NCBI GenBank assembly: GCA_964355115.1
Contig: CAYHCQ010000001.1
Span: 18,742 to 82,741 of the forward strand
Length of the DNA stretch: 64,000 nucleotides
Direction of reading: 5' to 3'
From: JANXZO01 sp964355115
Lineage (GTDB): Bacteria; Bacteroidota; Bacteroidia; Bacteroidales; FEN-979
Each line of letters opens with the position of its first letter. Position 1 is the first letter of the stretch. Shown here in pieces: positions 8,527-17,282 of the stretch. The notes beneath the pieces are model-generated. The model saw nothing but the letters and a program-made list of their open reading frames with translations. It did no database searches and was not told where the DNA came from. The translations under genes and the position numbers were made by a program.

Positions 8527-9736
8527 TTACCGCTAATATTTGTTTGTAAAATCCAACCATTTTTTTAGCCGTATTACTGAAATGATATTGTGTTTCACTC
8601 AGTTTTCGCGCATTATGTCCTATTTCCCTGCATAAGCCCGGCGTTTGGAAGCATCGGATTATTTGTTCTGCAAAGCTGACGGGTGTATCGGCAATAAGGA
8701 TATTTTTTTCTGCTTCATATTCAATTCCCTGTGCGCCAATCGATGTTGAAATGATGGTTTTTCCAAGTGCAAGTCCTTCAATGATCTTTGCCCTGATGCC
8801 GCTGCCCGACAAAAGTGGTACCATCATGATAGACTTGTCCTCCTGATACGCCAAGGGCTTTTTAATACCACCCAGTATCTCCATGTTTTCCGATCGGTGC
8901 TTATAAACCCATGAAGGCATATTGCTTCCTGCAACAGAGAACTTAACAGGGCATCGCTGTTTTTTGATAACAGGATAAACATATTCGAAAAACCATGTAA
9001 TCGCTTCCAGGTTAGGGAGCCAATCCATTGATCCCAGGTGATAAACCACCGGCGGAATTTCAAATTGTTTTTGAAAATCATAGCCCTTCAGGTTGTCATA
9101 ATCATATCCCATGGGAACAACCACGACAGGTGTCTTTTCAGAGAAGGAAGAATAAACAGCGGCATCCTCTTTTGTTAAGGCAATGATTCCGTTCAGCTGA
9201 TCATTTACGCTTTGCTCATAGGTTTTCAAACGGGAAACAGCAATTTCCAGGAACCACTTTTTAAGCGGATTCTTTATCCCCTTGAGATAACGCTCCCATA
9301 TTATATATTCAATATTCTGAGGCCGTAATACAATTTTTGCTGAGGAAAATGCTCTGATTGTTGCAATATACTTGCATAAGTAAAGATGTTCAAGTTGAAT
9401 AATATCATAATCACCTGACTCAAACACAGCCTGAAGTTTGAGTTCAAAATCCCTTGAAATGAATCGCTGAATAAAATAAGATTCCTTTCCGAACAGGTTA
9501 ACCATCATCTTGACCAGGCTGATTCTCGTATCTACAGTTACCGATTCAAAGCGCGTCGATTTCCTGTATTCATCAGGTAAGGTTTCGACATCAATAAAGT
9601 TGCGGGTCGGATTTATAGCCAGGGTTTTAACCTCAATATGGCTGGCAAGCAATCCCCTGGTTGTATAATGCATCACCTGAGCACCTCCGTCAAGGGGAGG
9701 ATATGGCATTTTATGACAGATTTGGAGTACTCTCAA
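8519..9736 (-). CDS. Glycosyltransferase (GT4-like), TTG start
   Basis: 405 residues starting at TTG 9736, chosen because RVLQICHKMPYPPLDGGAQ is the normal N-terminus of this Bacteroidota glycosyltransferase group; the start lies inside the upstream GDSL gene (26-bp overlap). The acceptor domain carries LEHLYLCKY and LRPQNIEYIIW, and the C-terminal domain has HLGSMDWLPN and the donor-binding region GSGIRAKIIEGLALGKTII. Predicted to add a sugar to a lipid- or polymer-linked glycan at the cytoplasmic face. Middle gene of a three-gene overlapping operon (GDSL hydrolase, GT, wecB). Confidence 0.8.
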   Translation of the reverse strand: MRVLQICHKMPYPPLDGGAQVMHYTTRGLLASHIEVKTLAINPTRNFIDVETLPDEYRKSTRFESVTVDTRISLVKMMVNLFGKESYFIQRFISRDFELKLQAVFESGDYDIIQLEHLYLCKYIATIRAFSSAKIVLRPQNIEYIIWERYLKGIKNPLKKWFLEIAVSRLKTYEQSVNDQLNGIIALTKEDAAVYSSFSEKTPVVVVPMGYDYDNLKGYDFQKQFEIPPVVYHLGSMDWLPNLEAITWFFEYVYPVIKKQRCPVKFSVAGSNMPSWVYKHRSENMEILGGIKKPLAYQEDKSIMMVPLLSGSGIRAKIIEGLALGKTIISTSIGAQGIEYEAEKNILIADTPVSFAEQIIRCFQTPGLCREIGHNARKLSETQYHFSNTAKKMVGFYKQILAVNV

Positions 9737-10307
9737 TGCCTTTGTCTTGAAGAATTAGTTCTGTTAATTGAATGGCTGCAGTGCGACAACCTTTCTCATT
9801 AAGATGGACGCCATCAAAAAAATCATCCTCATCAAATTCAAATTCATAGGTGCGCAACATGTTTTCCTTTGCCAATTCCCCGATGCGAACATTAAACTCC
9901 ATAATCTGGTCGTTCATTGAAAAATTGTAGGGGTAGAAAACCTTTTGTGTAAATGGGGGTAATTTAAAAAGAATAATATTATTGTTCACAGACATTAACC
10001 GAAGTTTTACAATAAGCTGCTTATACGCAATAGTAAAATTGTCAAGGCTTATATTTTCCTTGACGTCGTTGGTTCCGATCATCACCGTAATAATGCTCGG
10101 ATAGCTGTTTTTTAAATTGCCAAGCATCGGGTCAATGGACCTGATCAAATCCATAGTAGTAAATCCATTGGCAGAATGATTGATTACATGCCAGTGCTTC
10201 TCAAGTTTTTTCCCGAGAATATCTCCGCAAATATCAGGATATCCTAAATAACTCCTCGCCCCGAAGGTGATGCTGTCGCCAAAAGACAATAACGTTTCCC
10301 AATTCAT
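9711..10307 (-). CDS. SGNH/GDSL hydrolase
   Basis: 198 residues without signal peptide. Block I is LSFGDSITFGA (nucleophile Ser), block III is MIGTNDVKEN (oxyanion Asn) and block V is DGVHLNEKG (Asp and His), so the SGNH set is complete. Usual role: esterase or glycan O-deacetylase. As first gene of an operon with a glycosyltransferase and wecB it may edit acetyl groups on a saccharide precursor; this is inferred from context only. No signal peptide suggests a cytoplasmic site. Confidence 0.84.
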   Translation of the reverse strand: MNWETLLSFGDSITFGARSYLGYPDICGDILGKKLEKHWHVINHSANGFTTMDLIRSIDPMLGNLKNSYPSIITVMIGTNDVKENISLDNFTIAYKQLIVKLRLMSVNNNIILFKLPPFTQKVFYPYNFSMNDQIMEFNVRIGELAKENMLRTYEFEFDEDDFFDGVHLNEKGCRTAAIQLTELILQDKGIESTPNLS

Positions 10308-10436
10308 TCGTTTCTTTTTTTATCAGTAGAAGGTGTAAAATTAAGGAACCTTTGTGGAACTAATATGCTGCCCGGATTTTATCACCAGATGATACTGAAA
10401 ACAGGCGGGTTTGATCCGCAAACGCAGGAATCAATA

Positions 10437-11570
10437 CTACTTTATAGCCGCCGTATAAATGTTCATCAGCCGGCACGCAAGCAGCATGGGTTTTGACTGT
10501 GTGGAATTATAACTGATCACTATGGTGACGTTCAGTTCAGGAGAATACCCCGCCCAGTTTTTATACCCGGGAATGGTTCCGGTATGCCCCCACATCGGGG
10601 GATTGACCTTATGCATGATCCCCAGGCCGTATTCTTCACAGTCTTCGCCGGGAGCGGGAACCACCTTAAGCCGCTCAGCCTGGGTGGCGGGTTTTAACAG
10701 GGTGCCTCTGTACAGAGTTTCAACCCAGCTTTTCAGGTCATAAACATCGGCCACCATGGCCCCGGCCGCCCCGCCAATCGAGGGATCATAGGCCTCTGCA
10801 ACATCAGGAAAATGGGTTGTGTCGCTGTCCCAGATCCAGTCATAGCCATGAACATAAGGCCCCGGCATGTTATAGCCCGAGGGATAGAATGTATTAGCGA
10901 GATGCAGCGGGGTAAGTAACCGGTTTTGTATCTCCACCCCGACCGGTTGTCCGGTTATCATTTCGATGATCTTGCCTGCAATGATGGTGTTGGTATTTGA
11001 ATACCTGAAGTAGGTTCCCGGAGAAAAATAAAAGGGTTCAGTTTTCACCATGTCGATGAGATCCTGGCTGGTATAGACTTTATACGGATCTATCATCAGG
11101 TTCACCTGGAACGGCGTGGTCTCGGTATAATCAAAGATCCCGCTCGTATGGTTGCATATCATGGCAATGGAGATGCTATCGGCTTTCGGAAAATCAGGCA
11201 TGAACCGGCTTAGCTTATCAGTAAGGCGCAAACTATCCACATCCACAAGCTGAAGAAGTACCGTGTAGGTATATGTTTTGGTAAGACTACCCATCCTGAA
11301 TTTCATGCCGGGATCAGGTTTTTCGCCGGTCGCCACATTGGATTTCCCTTTGCCTGTTACCCAGGTAAGTCCACGGTTGGGAGCCCAGATGCCGATGATC
11401 ATACCCGGAACGCGAACAGCGGCCAGCATCGAATCGCTTACCTGTTCCCACTGCGCAACAATCTGCTCATTAACACTGCTGTAGTCGGGATCGTTCTTCT
11501 TTTTACAGGCATTAACCAAAACAAACAGACAACTGAGCAACAGGATAGAGAGAAAGGCCTTTCTTTTCAT
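10437..11570 (-). CDS. Serine hydrolase, beta-lactamase class C / D-Ala-D-Ala peptidase-like lipoprotein
   Basis: 377 residues. The signal peptide ends in a lipobox LVNAC (Cys22), so a lipoprotein is expected. The active-site motifs are S95-L-T-K98 in MGSLTKTYTY, YSN in FRYSNTNTII and HTG in WGHTGTIPGYKNW, giving a complete penicillin-binding-protein-like site. This family (COG1680) includes D-aminopeptidases and esterases more often than true beta-lactamases. It lies 30 nt downstream of an S41 peptidase gene in the same direction. Substrate unknown; resistance should not be inferred. Confidence 0.85.
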   Translation of the reverse strand: MKRKAFLSILLLSCLFVLVNACKKKNDPDYSSVNEQIVAQWEQVSDSMLAAVRVPGMIIGIWAPNRGLTWVTGKGKSNVATGEKPDPGMKFRMGSLTKTYTYTVLLQLVDVDSLRLTDKLSRFMPDFPKADSISIAMICNHTSGIFDYTETTPFQVNLMIDPYKVYTSQDLIDMVKTEPFYFSPGTYFRYSNTNTIIAGKIIEMITGQPVGVEIQNRLLTPLHLANTFYPSGYNMPGPYVHGYDWIWDSDTTHFPDVAEAYDPSIGGAAGAMVADVYDLKSWVETLYRGTLLKPATQAERLKVVPAPGEDCEEYGLGIMHKVNPPMWGHTGTIPGYKNWAGYSPELNVTIVISYNSTQSKPMLLACRLMNIYTAAIK

Positions 11571-11600
11571 AATTTGAATCTGTTGAATGGTACAATAGAT

Positions 11601-13325
11601 CTATTGAACAATAAATTTCCGGGTCAGGCTCATTCCGCCAGCAGTGAGTTGGTAAAGATAAAGGCCGGGATAAATGCCTTCTGTGTTCCATTTAACGGTG
11701 TGACTTCCTGCTTTCTGCCTTTCAGCGACGAGGGTTTTTATCTGTTTTCCACAGATGTCGTAAAGCGCCAGGGAAACTTCGGCTGGCTCCTGAAGCCGGT
11801 AGGTAATCGAGGCCATAGAGTGTACCGGGTTTGGAATTACCGGGTCGAGTTCAAGGCCGTAGCCACCGGGTTGATTCTCGTTGATTCCCAGCATCGAATT
11901 CAACTTCCCGATCGCATACTTCAGTTCAACATCAATACTATCAGTATACAACTGATCGATGACCGTATCATTCAACGGTACCCGCATGTCGGGAATCACA
12001 CCACCCGACAGCGTGGAATCTCCTTCGAGCTGAATTTTGAAGTCTTCATCCAGCGATTGTCCATAGGGGAACCTAAGGTACAACTCCTCAGGGGGCGTTG
12101 CAATATATATCTTGTACTCTACCATACCGAAGGAGCCGTTCGTGCCATGGAACCCGATAACTTTACAATCGGGTAACTTCTGAAGTGCCATGGGTATTCC
12201 CTCTCCTGAACTGATATTTCTCGGACTCACAAGAACCATTACAGGTTTTGAAAAAGTGAGCCCCTGGGGTTCAATAAAAAGGGAGCCGGGGGGATACTTC
12301 GGGTTGATATAACCCTGTACTGTCAACGGGTTGAAATGAGAGACGGAGGCCGGCCAGATCTCAATTGAATCGTTAGCCGGATTATACCAGGTCTGGTATT
12401 CGTAAAGAACCGTGTCCTGGTAAAAGAACCCTGAGAAGGCAGCTGAGAGGGCATCATCCCCTCCGGCATTTACCCGCATGTCGAGGACCATCCCGCGAAC
12501 CCCCTGGGTATTGAACATCGTGATGGCATTCCTGAAATCTATGTAGATCTGCTTTAAGGCTGCTGAATCCTCACCATGTTCCATGGTAAGTTTGATATAA
12601 CCATACCCTTCAGGCTGAATAATTTTGCTGGTTACGACCGGTCCCGGGTCCATCGGCGTCATCGATGTCTGGTTGTAGGTTGCATAATTGTCATCAACAG
12701 CGGTAAGGGTGGCAGTGACCGGATCGGCAGCCCCCCTGTTCCGGAATTTGAGCTTCATGGTGTTGCCAACCGGGGCCCTGCCTATGAACCGGTACTGGTG
12801 CATTTTTTTGCATTCCAGTGTGGCAGAATTTGTCTCGCTCCATAAAACCATCAACGTATCCAACACTGCCAGAACCGGATGATCGTTGATTTCCAGCACC
12901 TCGGCACCAAATGAGACTCCGGCAATAGCCGCCGGCGAGCCTTGGTTAACCAGAATGATAACGATTCGTCCGTCGTCAAGCCGGGTTACTGCAAATCCAT
13001 AGCTGCCTCCCACCTGCCGGTACATTGCAGTTGCCTTGCGACCTGCCCATCCCTTCAGCGAAACATGGCCGTCGGGGATCGATACGGCATACTCTTTCAA
13101 AGCCAGGTAAAACGCTATTGTGTCATCGACTACCCCCGATGCCACGATTTTCGGCCTGATCTTCGCATCCAGGGCATTCCAGTCTATAGCTTTCCATTTG
13201 CCGAAAGGATAAGATTTCGAAAACTGCAGGTGCATGTTGTCGTAGGCTGCGACAAACACATTAGGTTGGGCAAACAGATGACAGGAGGTCATGATCGCCA
13301 CCATCATCAGAAGAAATCTTCTCAT
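11601..13325 (-). CDS. S41 family peptidase with T9SS sorting domain
   Basis: 574 residues. Signal peptide 1-20 ends FAQ. A PDZ-like region follows (about 105-165; GSPAAIAGVSFGAEVLEIN), then the S41 tail-specific-protease domain (about 235-440) with the nucleophile in NISSGEG (Ser372/373) and substrate strand GYGYIKLTMEHGED. Residues about 495-574 are a type A T9SS sorting domain (VIPNPVHSMASITYRL to the end). Expected on the cell surface or secreted. Followed after 30 nt by the serine hydrolase lipoprotein gene; likely an operon. Confidence 0.85.
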   Translation of the reverse strand: MRRFLLMMVAIMTSCHLFAQPNVFVAAYDNMHLQFSKSYPFGKWKAIDWNALDAKIRPKIVASGVVDDTIAFYLALKEYAVSIPDGHVSLKGWAGRKATAMYRQVGGSYGFAVTRLDDGRIVIILVNQGSPAAIAGVSFGAEVLEINDHPVLAVLDTLMVLWSETNSATLECKKMHQYRFIGRAPVGNTMKLKFRNRGAADPVTATLTAVDDNYATYNQTSMTPMDPGPVVTSKIIQPEGYGYIKLTMEHGEDSAALKQIYIDFRNAITMFNTQGVRGMVLDMRVNAGGDDALSAAFSGFFYQDTVLYEYQTWYNPANDSIEIWPASVSHFNPLTVQGYINPKYPPGSLFIEPQGLTFSKPVMVLVSPRNISSGEGIPMALQKLPDCKVIGFHGTNGSFGMVEYKIYIATPPEELYLRFPYGQSLDEDFKIQLEGDSTLSGGVIPDMRVPLNDTVIDQLYTDSIDVELKYAIGKLNSMLGINENQPGGYGLELDPVIPNPVHSMASITYRLQEPAEVSLALYDICGKQIKTLVAERQKAGSHTVKWNTEGIYPGLYLYQLTAGGMSLTRKFIVQ

Positions 13326-13380
13326 GGCAATAGAATTAATTGAATATGCAGCTAATTTAATAAAACTACCAATAGTCAGG

Positions 13381-15060
13381 CTAATTCACAAACTGCTTCG
13401 CGTAGTACTTCGCGGTGAGTTTCTCGCCGGTGGCCTTTTCGATCATCTCGTTCCAGTACCATTTGTTGCCAGGCATAAACATCTTTTCCTTCAGGTAAGT
13501 TCCCACGGCTTTATTACCGGCAAAACTCTGAAATTTATATTCTTCCGACTTGATTATATTGCCCACGATGTGATAGTAGAGCTGCGAAGCGAGCAGTTCA
13601 CCCAACAAGTAGTTGTGATAGTAACATGGATAGGTGGCAATGTGAATTTTAGTCGCCCAATCGGGTTCATTTCGCCCCTCTGGTCGTTTCAGCATCTGGT
13701 ATTTTTCAACCAGGTCCCACCAGAGTTTGTTCAGATCCTGGTCGGGATTTTTATACATCTCCCTTTCGAAGCGATACATCACCTGTGCCCAGCGGCTGAA
13801 AACCAGCTGATCAAGACGAAGCGATTTAAAGCAGTTGTCGGCGATCTTCAACTTCTCCTCCTCGCTGATACCGGCCATGTCTTTAAGCCACTGGGGGTTT
13901 GACGAGAAACGGCCGAAGATCATGGCGATGGCTTCAGTGGTGAAGGTGTGGGCAGGATCGCGCAGGATAAATGGCAGGGTGGTATCGATATTTTTATCAT
14001 ACACAGCGTGGCCGAATTCGTGCAGCATTGTATTCATCCAGTACTGGTTGGGTTTCACGTTGCAGAGCACCCGAACGTCGCCGGTATTGTCGATATCCGT
14101 ACAGAATGCGTGCTGGTTCTTACCTGGTTTTTCGTAGAGGTCACTGTTCTTCAGCATATCCTCAATGGGAAGTCCGATGCCCGCATAGTAATCGGAGGTG
14201 AGCGTTTCCAGATTCTTGTCCTTGTAATACTTGTCGAGATCAACATCGTAGATCTTCGGGGCCTGCTGGAAAAACCGGTTCTGGTAGTTCCAGGGCATCA
14301 GTTCATCCTTGCTTTTAAGATTGTAATATTTTACGAAATAACTGTCGATATCGCCCTTGACCTGTTCGAAGGATTTCTTTGTCAGACTGTCGAGTTCGTC
14401 GAAAAGTTGAGCTACCTCTTTGGGATCCTGGTCGCTGAGCGTAAGACTCATCTCATGATAGCTTTTAAAACCCAGATCTTTGGCCACCTCATTGCGCAGT
14501 TTCACCAGCTTTTTAATGTCATCGGCCACAACATTCCCGATCTTTTTCTGGGCCTCCCACACCTCCTTCTGGTATTTCACATCCTTCGAACTGTGCAGGA
14601 TCTCCTCCACATCGTTATCAGAGAGTTGCTTTCCCTTCACCTCCGTACGGAAGTTGCCATATTTCTGTTCAATCACGGTTCCCATGCGTACCATGGCATT
14701 GAGTTTCCCGGTATCGGCCTTGGCCATGAGGAACGCCCGGTACAGAACATCAAGCTGCCGTAATAACAGGCTGTCGGTGATTAGTCCCGAGACCTTGATC
14801 TCTTCCAGTTTCTTAAGCTTATCCTTGTCCGAAAAGAGGGCCATTACCTTCAGGTTGAGATCTTCAGCCTTTTTAAAATCTTCGGGTTTTCCAGAAACAG
14901 CGGCATCCCAGGCAGCAATGGTCGTCTGCTTGTACAAAGGAATATACACGGAATCGTGCTTCCGTATAAAATCGGTCAGTTCATTTTTCATTTTTTCCTG
15001 TTTGGAAGTACAGCCTGCAAGCAACAAAAGCGACAGGACAATGGTGTAGATTGGTTTCAT
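13381..15060 (-). CDS. M2 family (ACE-like) peptidyl-dipeptidase lipoprotein
   Basis: 559 residues. A lipobox LLAGC at Cys17 marks a lipoprotein. The zinc-binding HEFGH (347-351) and the third ligand glutamate in TTEAIAM (Glu376) define a gluzincin; the overall layout and length fit bacterial M2 peptidases related to angiotensin-converting enzyme, which remove C-terminal dipeptides. A more distant M3-like assignment is possible. Upstream (15076-15180) two short tandem repeats separate it from cysS. Likely role: periplasmic oligopeptide degradation, together with the neighbouring S41 and serine hydrolases. Confidence 0.82.
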   Translation of the reverse strand: MKPIYTIVLSLLLLAGCTSKQEKMKNELTDFIRKHDSVYIPLYKQTTIAAWDAAVSGKPEDFKKAEDLNLKVMALFSDKDKLKKLEEIKVSGLITDSLLLRQLDVLYRAFLMAKADTGKLNAMVRMGTVIEQKYGNFRTEVKGKQLSDNDVEEILHSSKDVKYQKEVWEAQKKIGNVVADDIKKLVKLRNEVAKDLGFKSYHEMSLTLSDQDPKEVAQLFDELDSLTKKSFEQVKGDIDSYFVKYYNLKSKDELMPWNYQNRFFQQAPKIYDVDLDKYYKDKNLETLTSDYYAGIGLPIEDMLKNSDLYEKPGKNQHAFCTDIDNTGDVRVLCNVKPNQYWMNTMLHEFGHAVYDKNIDTTLPFILRDPAHTFTTEAIAMIFGRFSSNPQWLKDMAGISEEEKLKIADNCFKSLRLDQLVFSRWAQVMYRFEREMYKNPDQDLNKLWWDLVEKYQMLKRPEGRNEPDWATKIHIATYPCYYHNYLLGELLASQLYYHIVGNIIKSEEYKFQSFAGNKAVGTYLKEKMFMPGNKWYWNEMIEKATGEKLTAKYYAKQFVN

Positions 15061-15075
15061 GGAACGGAGTTTAAT

Positions 15076-15106
15076 ATTTACGATTTACGAAGTACGATTT
15101 ACGATT
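15076..15106. repeat. Short tandem repeat (7-bp-like unit, tacgatt)
   Basis: Imperfect repeats of tttacgat in the 5' region of the M2 peptidase gene. Confidence 0.7.
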
Positions 15107-15112
15107 GTAGCT

Positions 15113-15180
15113 TCTATTGTTCTAATGTTCAATTGTTCTAATGCTCTATTGTTCTATTGTTCGAGTATTCGATTATTCGA
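15113..15180. repeat. Short tandem repeat (about 9-bp unit, ttctattgt) reaching into the cysS stop codon
   Basis: Seven or so imperfect copies of a ttctattg/ttctaatg unit fill the gap between cysS and the M2 peptidase gene. The cysS stop codon (15173-15175) lies in the repeat's edge, so the last residues of CysS are encoded by it. Confidence 0.75.
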
Positions 15181-16708
15181 CATTCCATACCGACCCCTCT
15201 TTCCCATCCTTCACAGTAATGCGGAGCTTCTGAAGTGCATCCCTGATCTGGTCGGAGGTTCCCCAGTCTTTGGTTTCGCGCGATTTCTGGCGGATGGCGA
15301 GGATGAGCTGCATCAGTCCGTCGAGGGTTTCCCGGTTGTCGCTTCCCTTTTCATCTTTCAGCCCGAGGATGTCAAAAAGGAAGATGTCAAATGTCTCTTT
15401 CAGCAGTGTCAGCTCGTCATTTGAAAGGAACTCCTTACCGTCGTTCACCGAATTGATGATGCGTACCCCTTCGAAGAGGTTGGCTATCAGGATCGGCGTA
15501 TTGAAGTCGTCGTTCATTGCGGCGTAGCACTCGGATGACAGATGGCGGATGACAGATGGCGGATGAGAGATGCTTCCTTCTCCCTCAGGGAGAGGGGCTG
15601 GGGGTGAGGGAATTGCAATAGCAGGGGTGAAACTATCTTCTGCTGCAAGTTTCACAAGGGTTTCATACCCGGCTATCAACCGTTTCAGCCCTTTTTCGGC
15701 TGCCAGCAGGGCTTCGTTGGAGAAGTCGAGGGTGCCGCGGTAGTGAGCCTGGAGGATAAAGAACCGGATGGTCATCGGGCTGTATGCCTGGGTAAGTGCG
15801 GCGTTGGTTCCGGTGAAGAACTCCTCGAGGGTGATGAAGTTGCCAAGCGATTTGCCCATCTTCTGTCCGTTGATGGTGATCATGTTGTTGTGCATCCAAT
15901 AGCGCACCGACTCATGTCCAAGAGCTGCCTGACTCTGTGCGATCTCCGATTCGTGGTGGGGGAAGAGCAGGTCCATGCCGCCACCATGGATATCGAAGGT
16001 TTCACCCAGGTATTTGGCGCTCATGGCCGAGCATTCGAGGTGCCATCCCGGAAAACCGTCGCTCCATGGCGATGGCCAGCGCATGATATGTTCGGGCTGA
16101 GCTTTTTTCCAAAGGGCAAAGTCGGCCGGATTGCGCTTTTCATCCTGTCCTTCAAGGGTACGGGTGTTGGTCATTAGGTCTTCAAGGATACGTCCCGAGA
16201 GTTTGCCGTATTGATAGCTTTTGCTGTATTTTTCCACATCGAAATATACAGAACCATTAACAACATAAGCAAATCCTGCATCTAGTATCTTTTCTATCAT
16301 TTTGATCTGTTCAATGATGTGGCCCGAAGCACGCGGCTCGATTGAAGGCCGTTTCACGTTAAGCGCCTCCATGAAGGTGAAGTAACGGTCAGCATAGTAT
16401 TGTGCCACCTCCATCGGTTCGAGCTGCTCCACCTGCGCCTTTTTCGCGATCTTGTCCTCCCCTTCATCGGCATCGGCTACAAGGTGCCCCACATCAGTGA
16501 TATTTCTTACGTAGCGCACTTTATAACCCAGGTGGAGCAGGTAACGGAACACCACGTCGAAGGTGATGGCCGGGCGGGCATGCCCGAGGTGCGGGTCGCC
16601 GTAAACTGTCGGGCCGCAAACGTAAAGGCCGGTGAAAGGTGGGTTGATGGGTTCAAATTCTTCCTTCTTGCGGGAAAGGGTATTATAGAGAAAAAGTCTA
16701 GATTCCAT
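15173..16708 (-). CDS. cysS: Cysteinyl-tRNA synthetase with repeat-encoded insertion
   Basis: 511 residues, longer than the usual 460-490. Class I synthetase charging tRNA-Cys. Zinc/cysteine site CGPTVYGDPHLGHARP (includes the HLGH form of HIGH), GWHLECSAMS and HGGGMDLLFPHHESE, and the KMSKS loop KMGKSLGN are intact. Between the catalytic part and the anticodon-binding domain, residues about 366-392 are an insertion rich in Pro and Ser (SPPAPLPEGEG) encoded by a palindromic repeat plus a 14-bp tandem repeat; the frame is kept and the following ECYAAMNDDFNTP is normal. The enzyme should be functional, as the insertion is in a linker. Confidence 0.96.
   Translation of the reverse strand: MESRLFLYNTLSRKKEEFEPINPPFTGLYVCGPTVYGDPHLGHARPAITFDVVFRYLLHLGYKVRYVRNITDVGHLVADADEGEDKIAKKAQVEQLEPMEVAQYYADRYFTFMEALNVKRPSIEPRASGHIIEQIKMIEKILDAGFAYVVNGSVYFDVEKYSKSYQYGKLSGRILEDLMTNTRTLEGQDEKRNPADFALWKKAQPEHIMRWPSPWSDGFPGWHLECSAMSAKYLGETFDIHGGGMDLLFPHHESEIAQSQAALGHESVRYWMHNNMITINGQKMGKSLGNFITLEEFFTGTNAALTQAYSPMTIRFFILQAHYRGTLDFSNEALLAAEKGLKRLIAGYETLVKLAAEDSFTPAIAIPSPPAPLPEGEGSISHPPSVIRHLSSECYAAMNDDFNTPILIANLFEGVRIINSVNDGKEFLSNDELTLLKETFDIFLFDILGLKDEKGSDNRETLDGLMQLILAIRQKSRETKDWGTSDQIRDALQKLRITVKDGKEGSVWNVE
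15533..15612. repeat. REP-like palindromic element and 14-bp tandem repeat inside cysS
   Basis: Two 14-bp copies of gatgacagatggcg (15535-15562) are followed by gatgagagatg and then by a palindromic core tctccctcagggaga (15579-15593) and a G-rich flank ending ggggtgaggg. The core with its flanks resembles a widespread bacterial interspersed palindromic repeat that is translated as SPPAPLPEGEG on this strand. The whole block is a multiple of three relative to the conserved CysS sequence. Confidence 0.8.
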
Positions 16709-16727
16709 TGTGCTGAAATTCAGCTTT

Positions 16728-16735
16728 CAAATTTA
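16728..16735 (-). promoter_or_regulatory. -7 promoter box of cysS
   Basis: TAAATTTG on the minus strand, a perfect TAnnTTTG box, 20 nt upstream of the cysS start. A CTTCGG about 20 nt further up is a weak -33 candidate. Confidence 0.4.
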
Positions 16736-16766
16736 CGTGAGATTTTTCAGATACCGAAGGTCTAAA

Positions 16767-17279
16767 TCAGGTTCTAACCTTTTTATAGAATACCGCCAGG
16801 TATCCACTGAAAACCACAGCCATCGCAAGTTGAATAATCAACGGAGTGGCCACCAGTCCGGTATCGAGGATGGCCAGCTGGATCAGCGCGAATTTCAGGA
16901 GATAGTAGACGGCCTTACTCAGCACAATACTCAGGAAGATGGCCGGGAAGATGTATTTCATCCGTTTGGAGAGGAGGTAGAACAGAAAGACATTCAGCGA
17001 CAGTTCTGCCGCGATCAGAACCATCTTTGCAAAAACCGGGTGACCGGATATGATAAACGAAAAAAGAGGCATTGTGAGGGCAAGGAGATAGCCATTCTGC
17101 CTGTTGGTATGAACCAGCGCCAGGACCAGCATCAGCCTCATGGGTTCGATGAGGTAAACCGGCAAGGCCAGCAGGTGCGAAAGGGTCGGAACGAGGTAGA
17201 TGAATGCCAGTGCTGACAGGTCGATGAGTATGCCAGCGACAGGAATTTTTTCAATGATCGTGTGCGAAAATGCTTTCAT
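16767..17279 (-). CDS. Integral membrane protein, ECF S-component-like
   Basis: 170 residues, almost entirely hydrophobic, with about six membrane segments. The central HPVFAKMVLIAAELSLNVF resembles the S-component (substrate-binding subunit) of energy-coupling-factor transporters, but no ECF ATPase or T subunit is in the window, so this is tentative. It starts 3 nt after the stop of the DUF362 gene and is surely co-transcribed with it. The nearby DUF362 protein suggests a link with redox or cofactor metabolism, again only inference. Confidence 0.5.
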   Translation of the reverse strand: MKAFSHTIIEKIPVAGILIDLSALAFIYLVPTLSHLLALPVYLIEPMRLMLVLALVHTNRQNGYLLALTMPLFSFIISGHPVFAKMVLIAAELSLNVFLFYLLSKRMKYIFPAIFLSIVLSKAVYYLLKFALIQLAILDTGLVATPLIIQLAMAVVFSGYLAVFYKKVRT

Positions 17280-17282
17280 GAG

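Noticed and set aside
10437..11570. Antibiotic-resistance beta-lactamase
   Set aside because: The COG1680 family is mostly peptidases/esterases; motifs alone do not support resistance.
13948..14763. 271-codon frame on the plus strand opposite the M2 peptidase
   Set aside because: The minus strand carries HEFGH and the rest of the peptidase; the other frame is a shadow.
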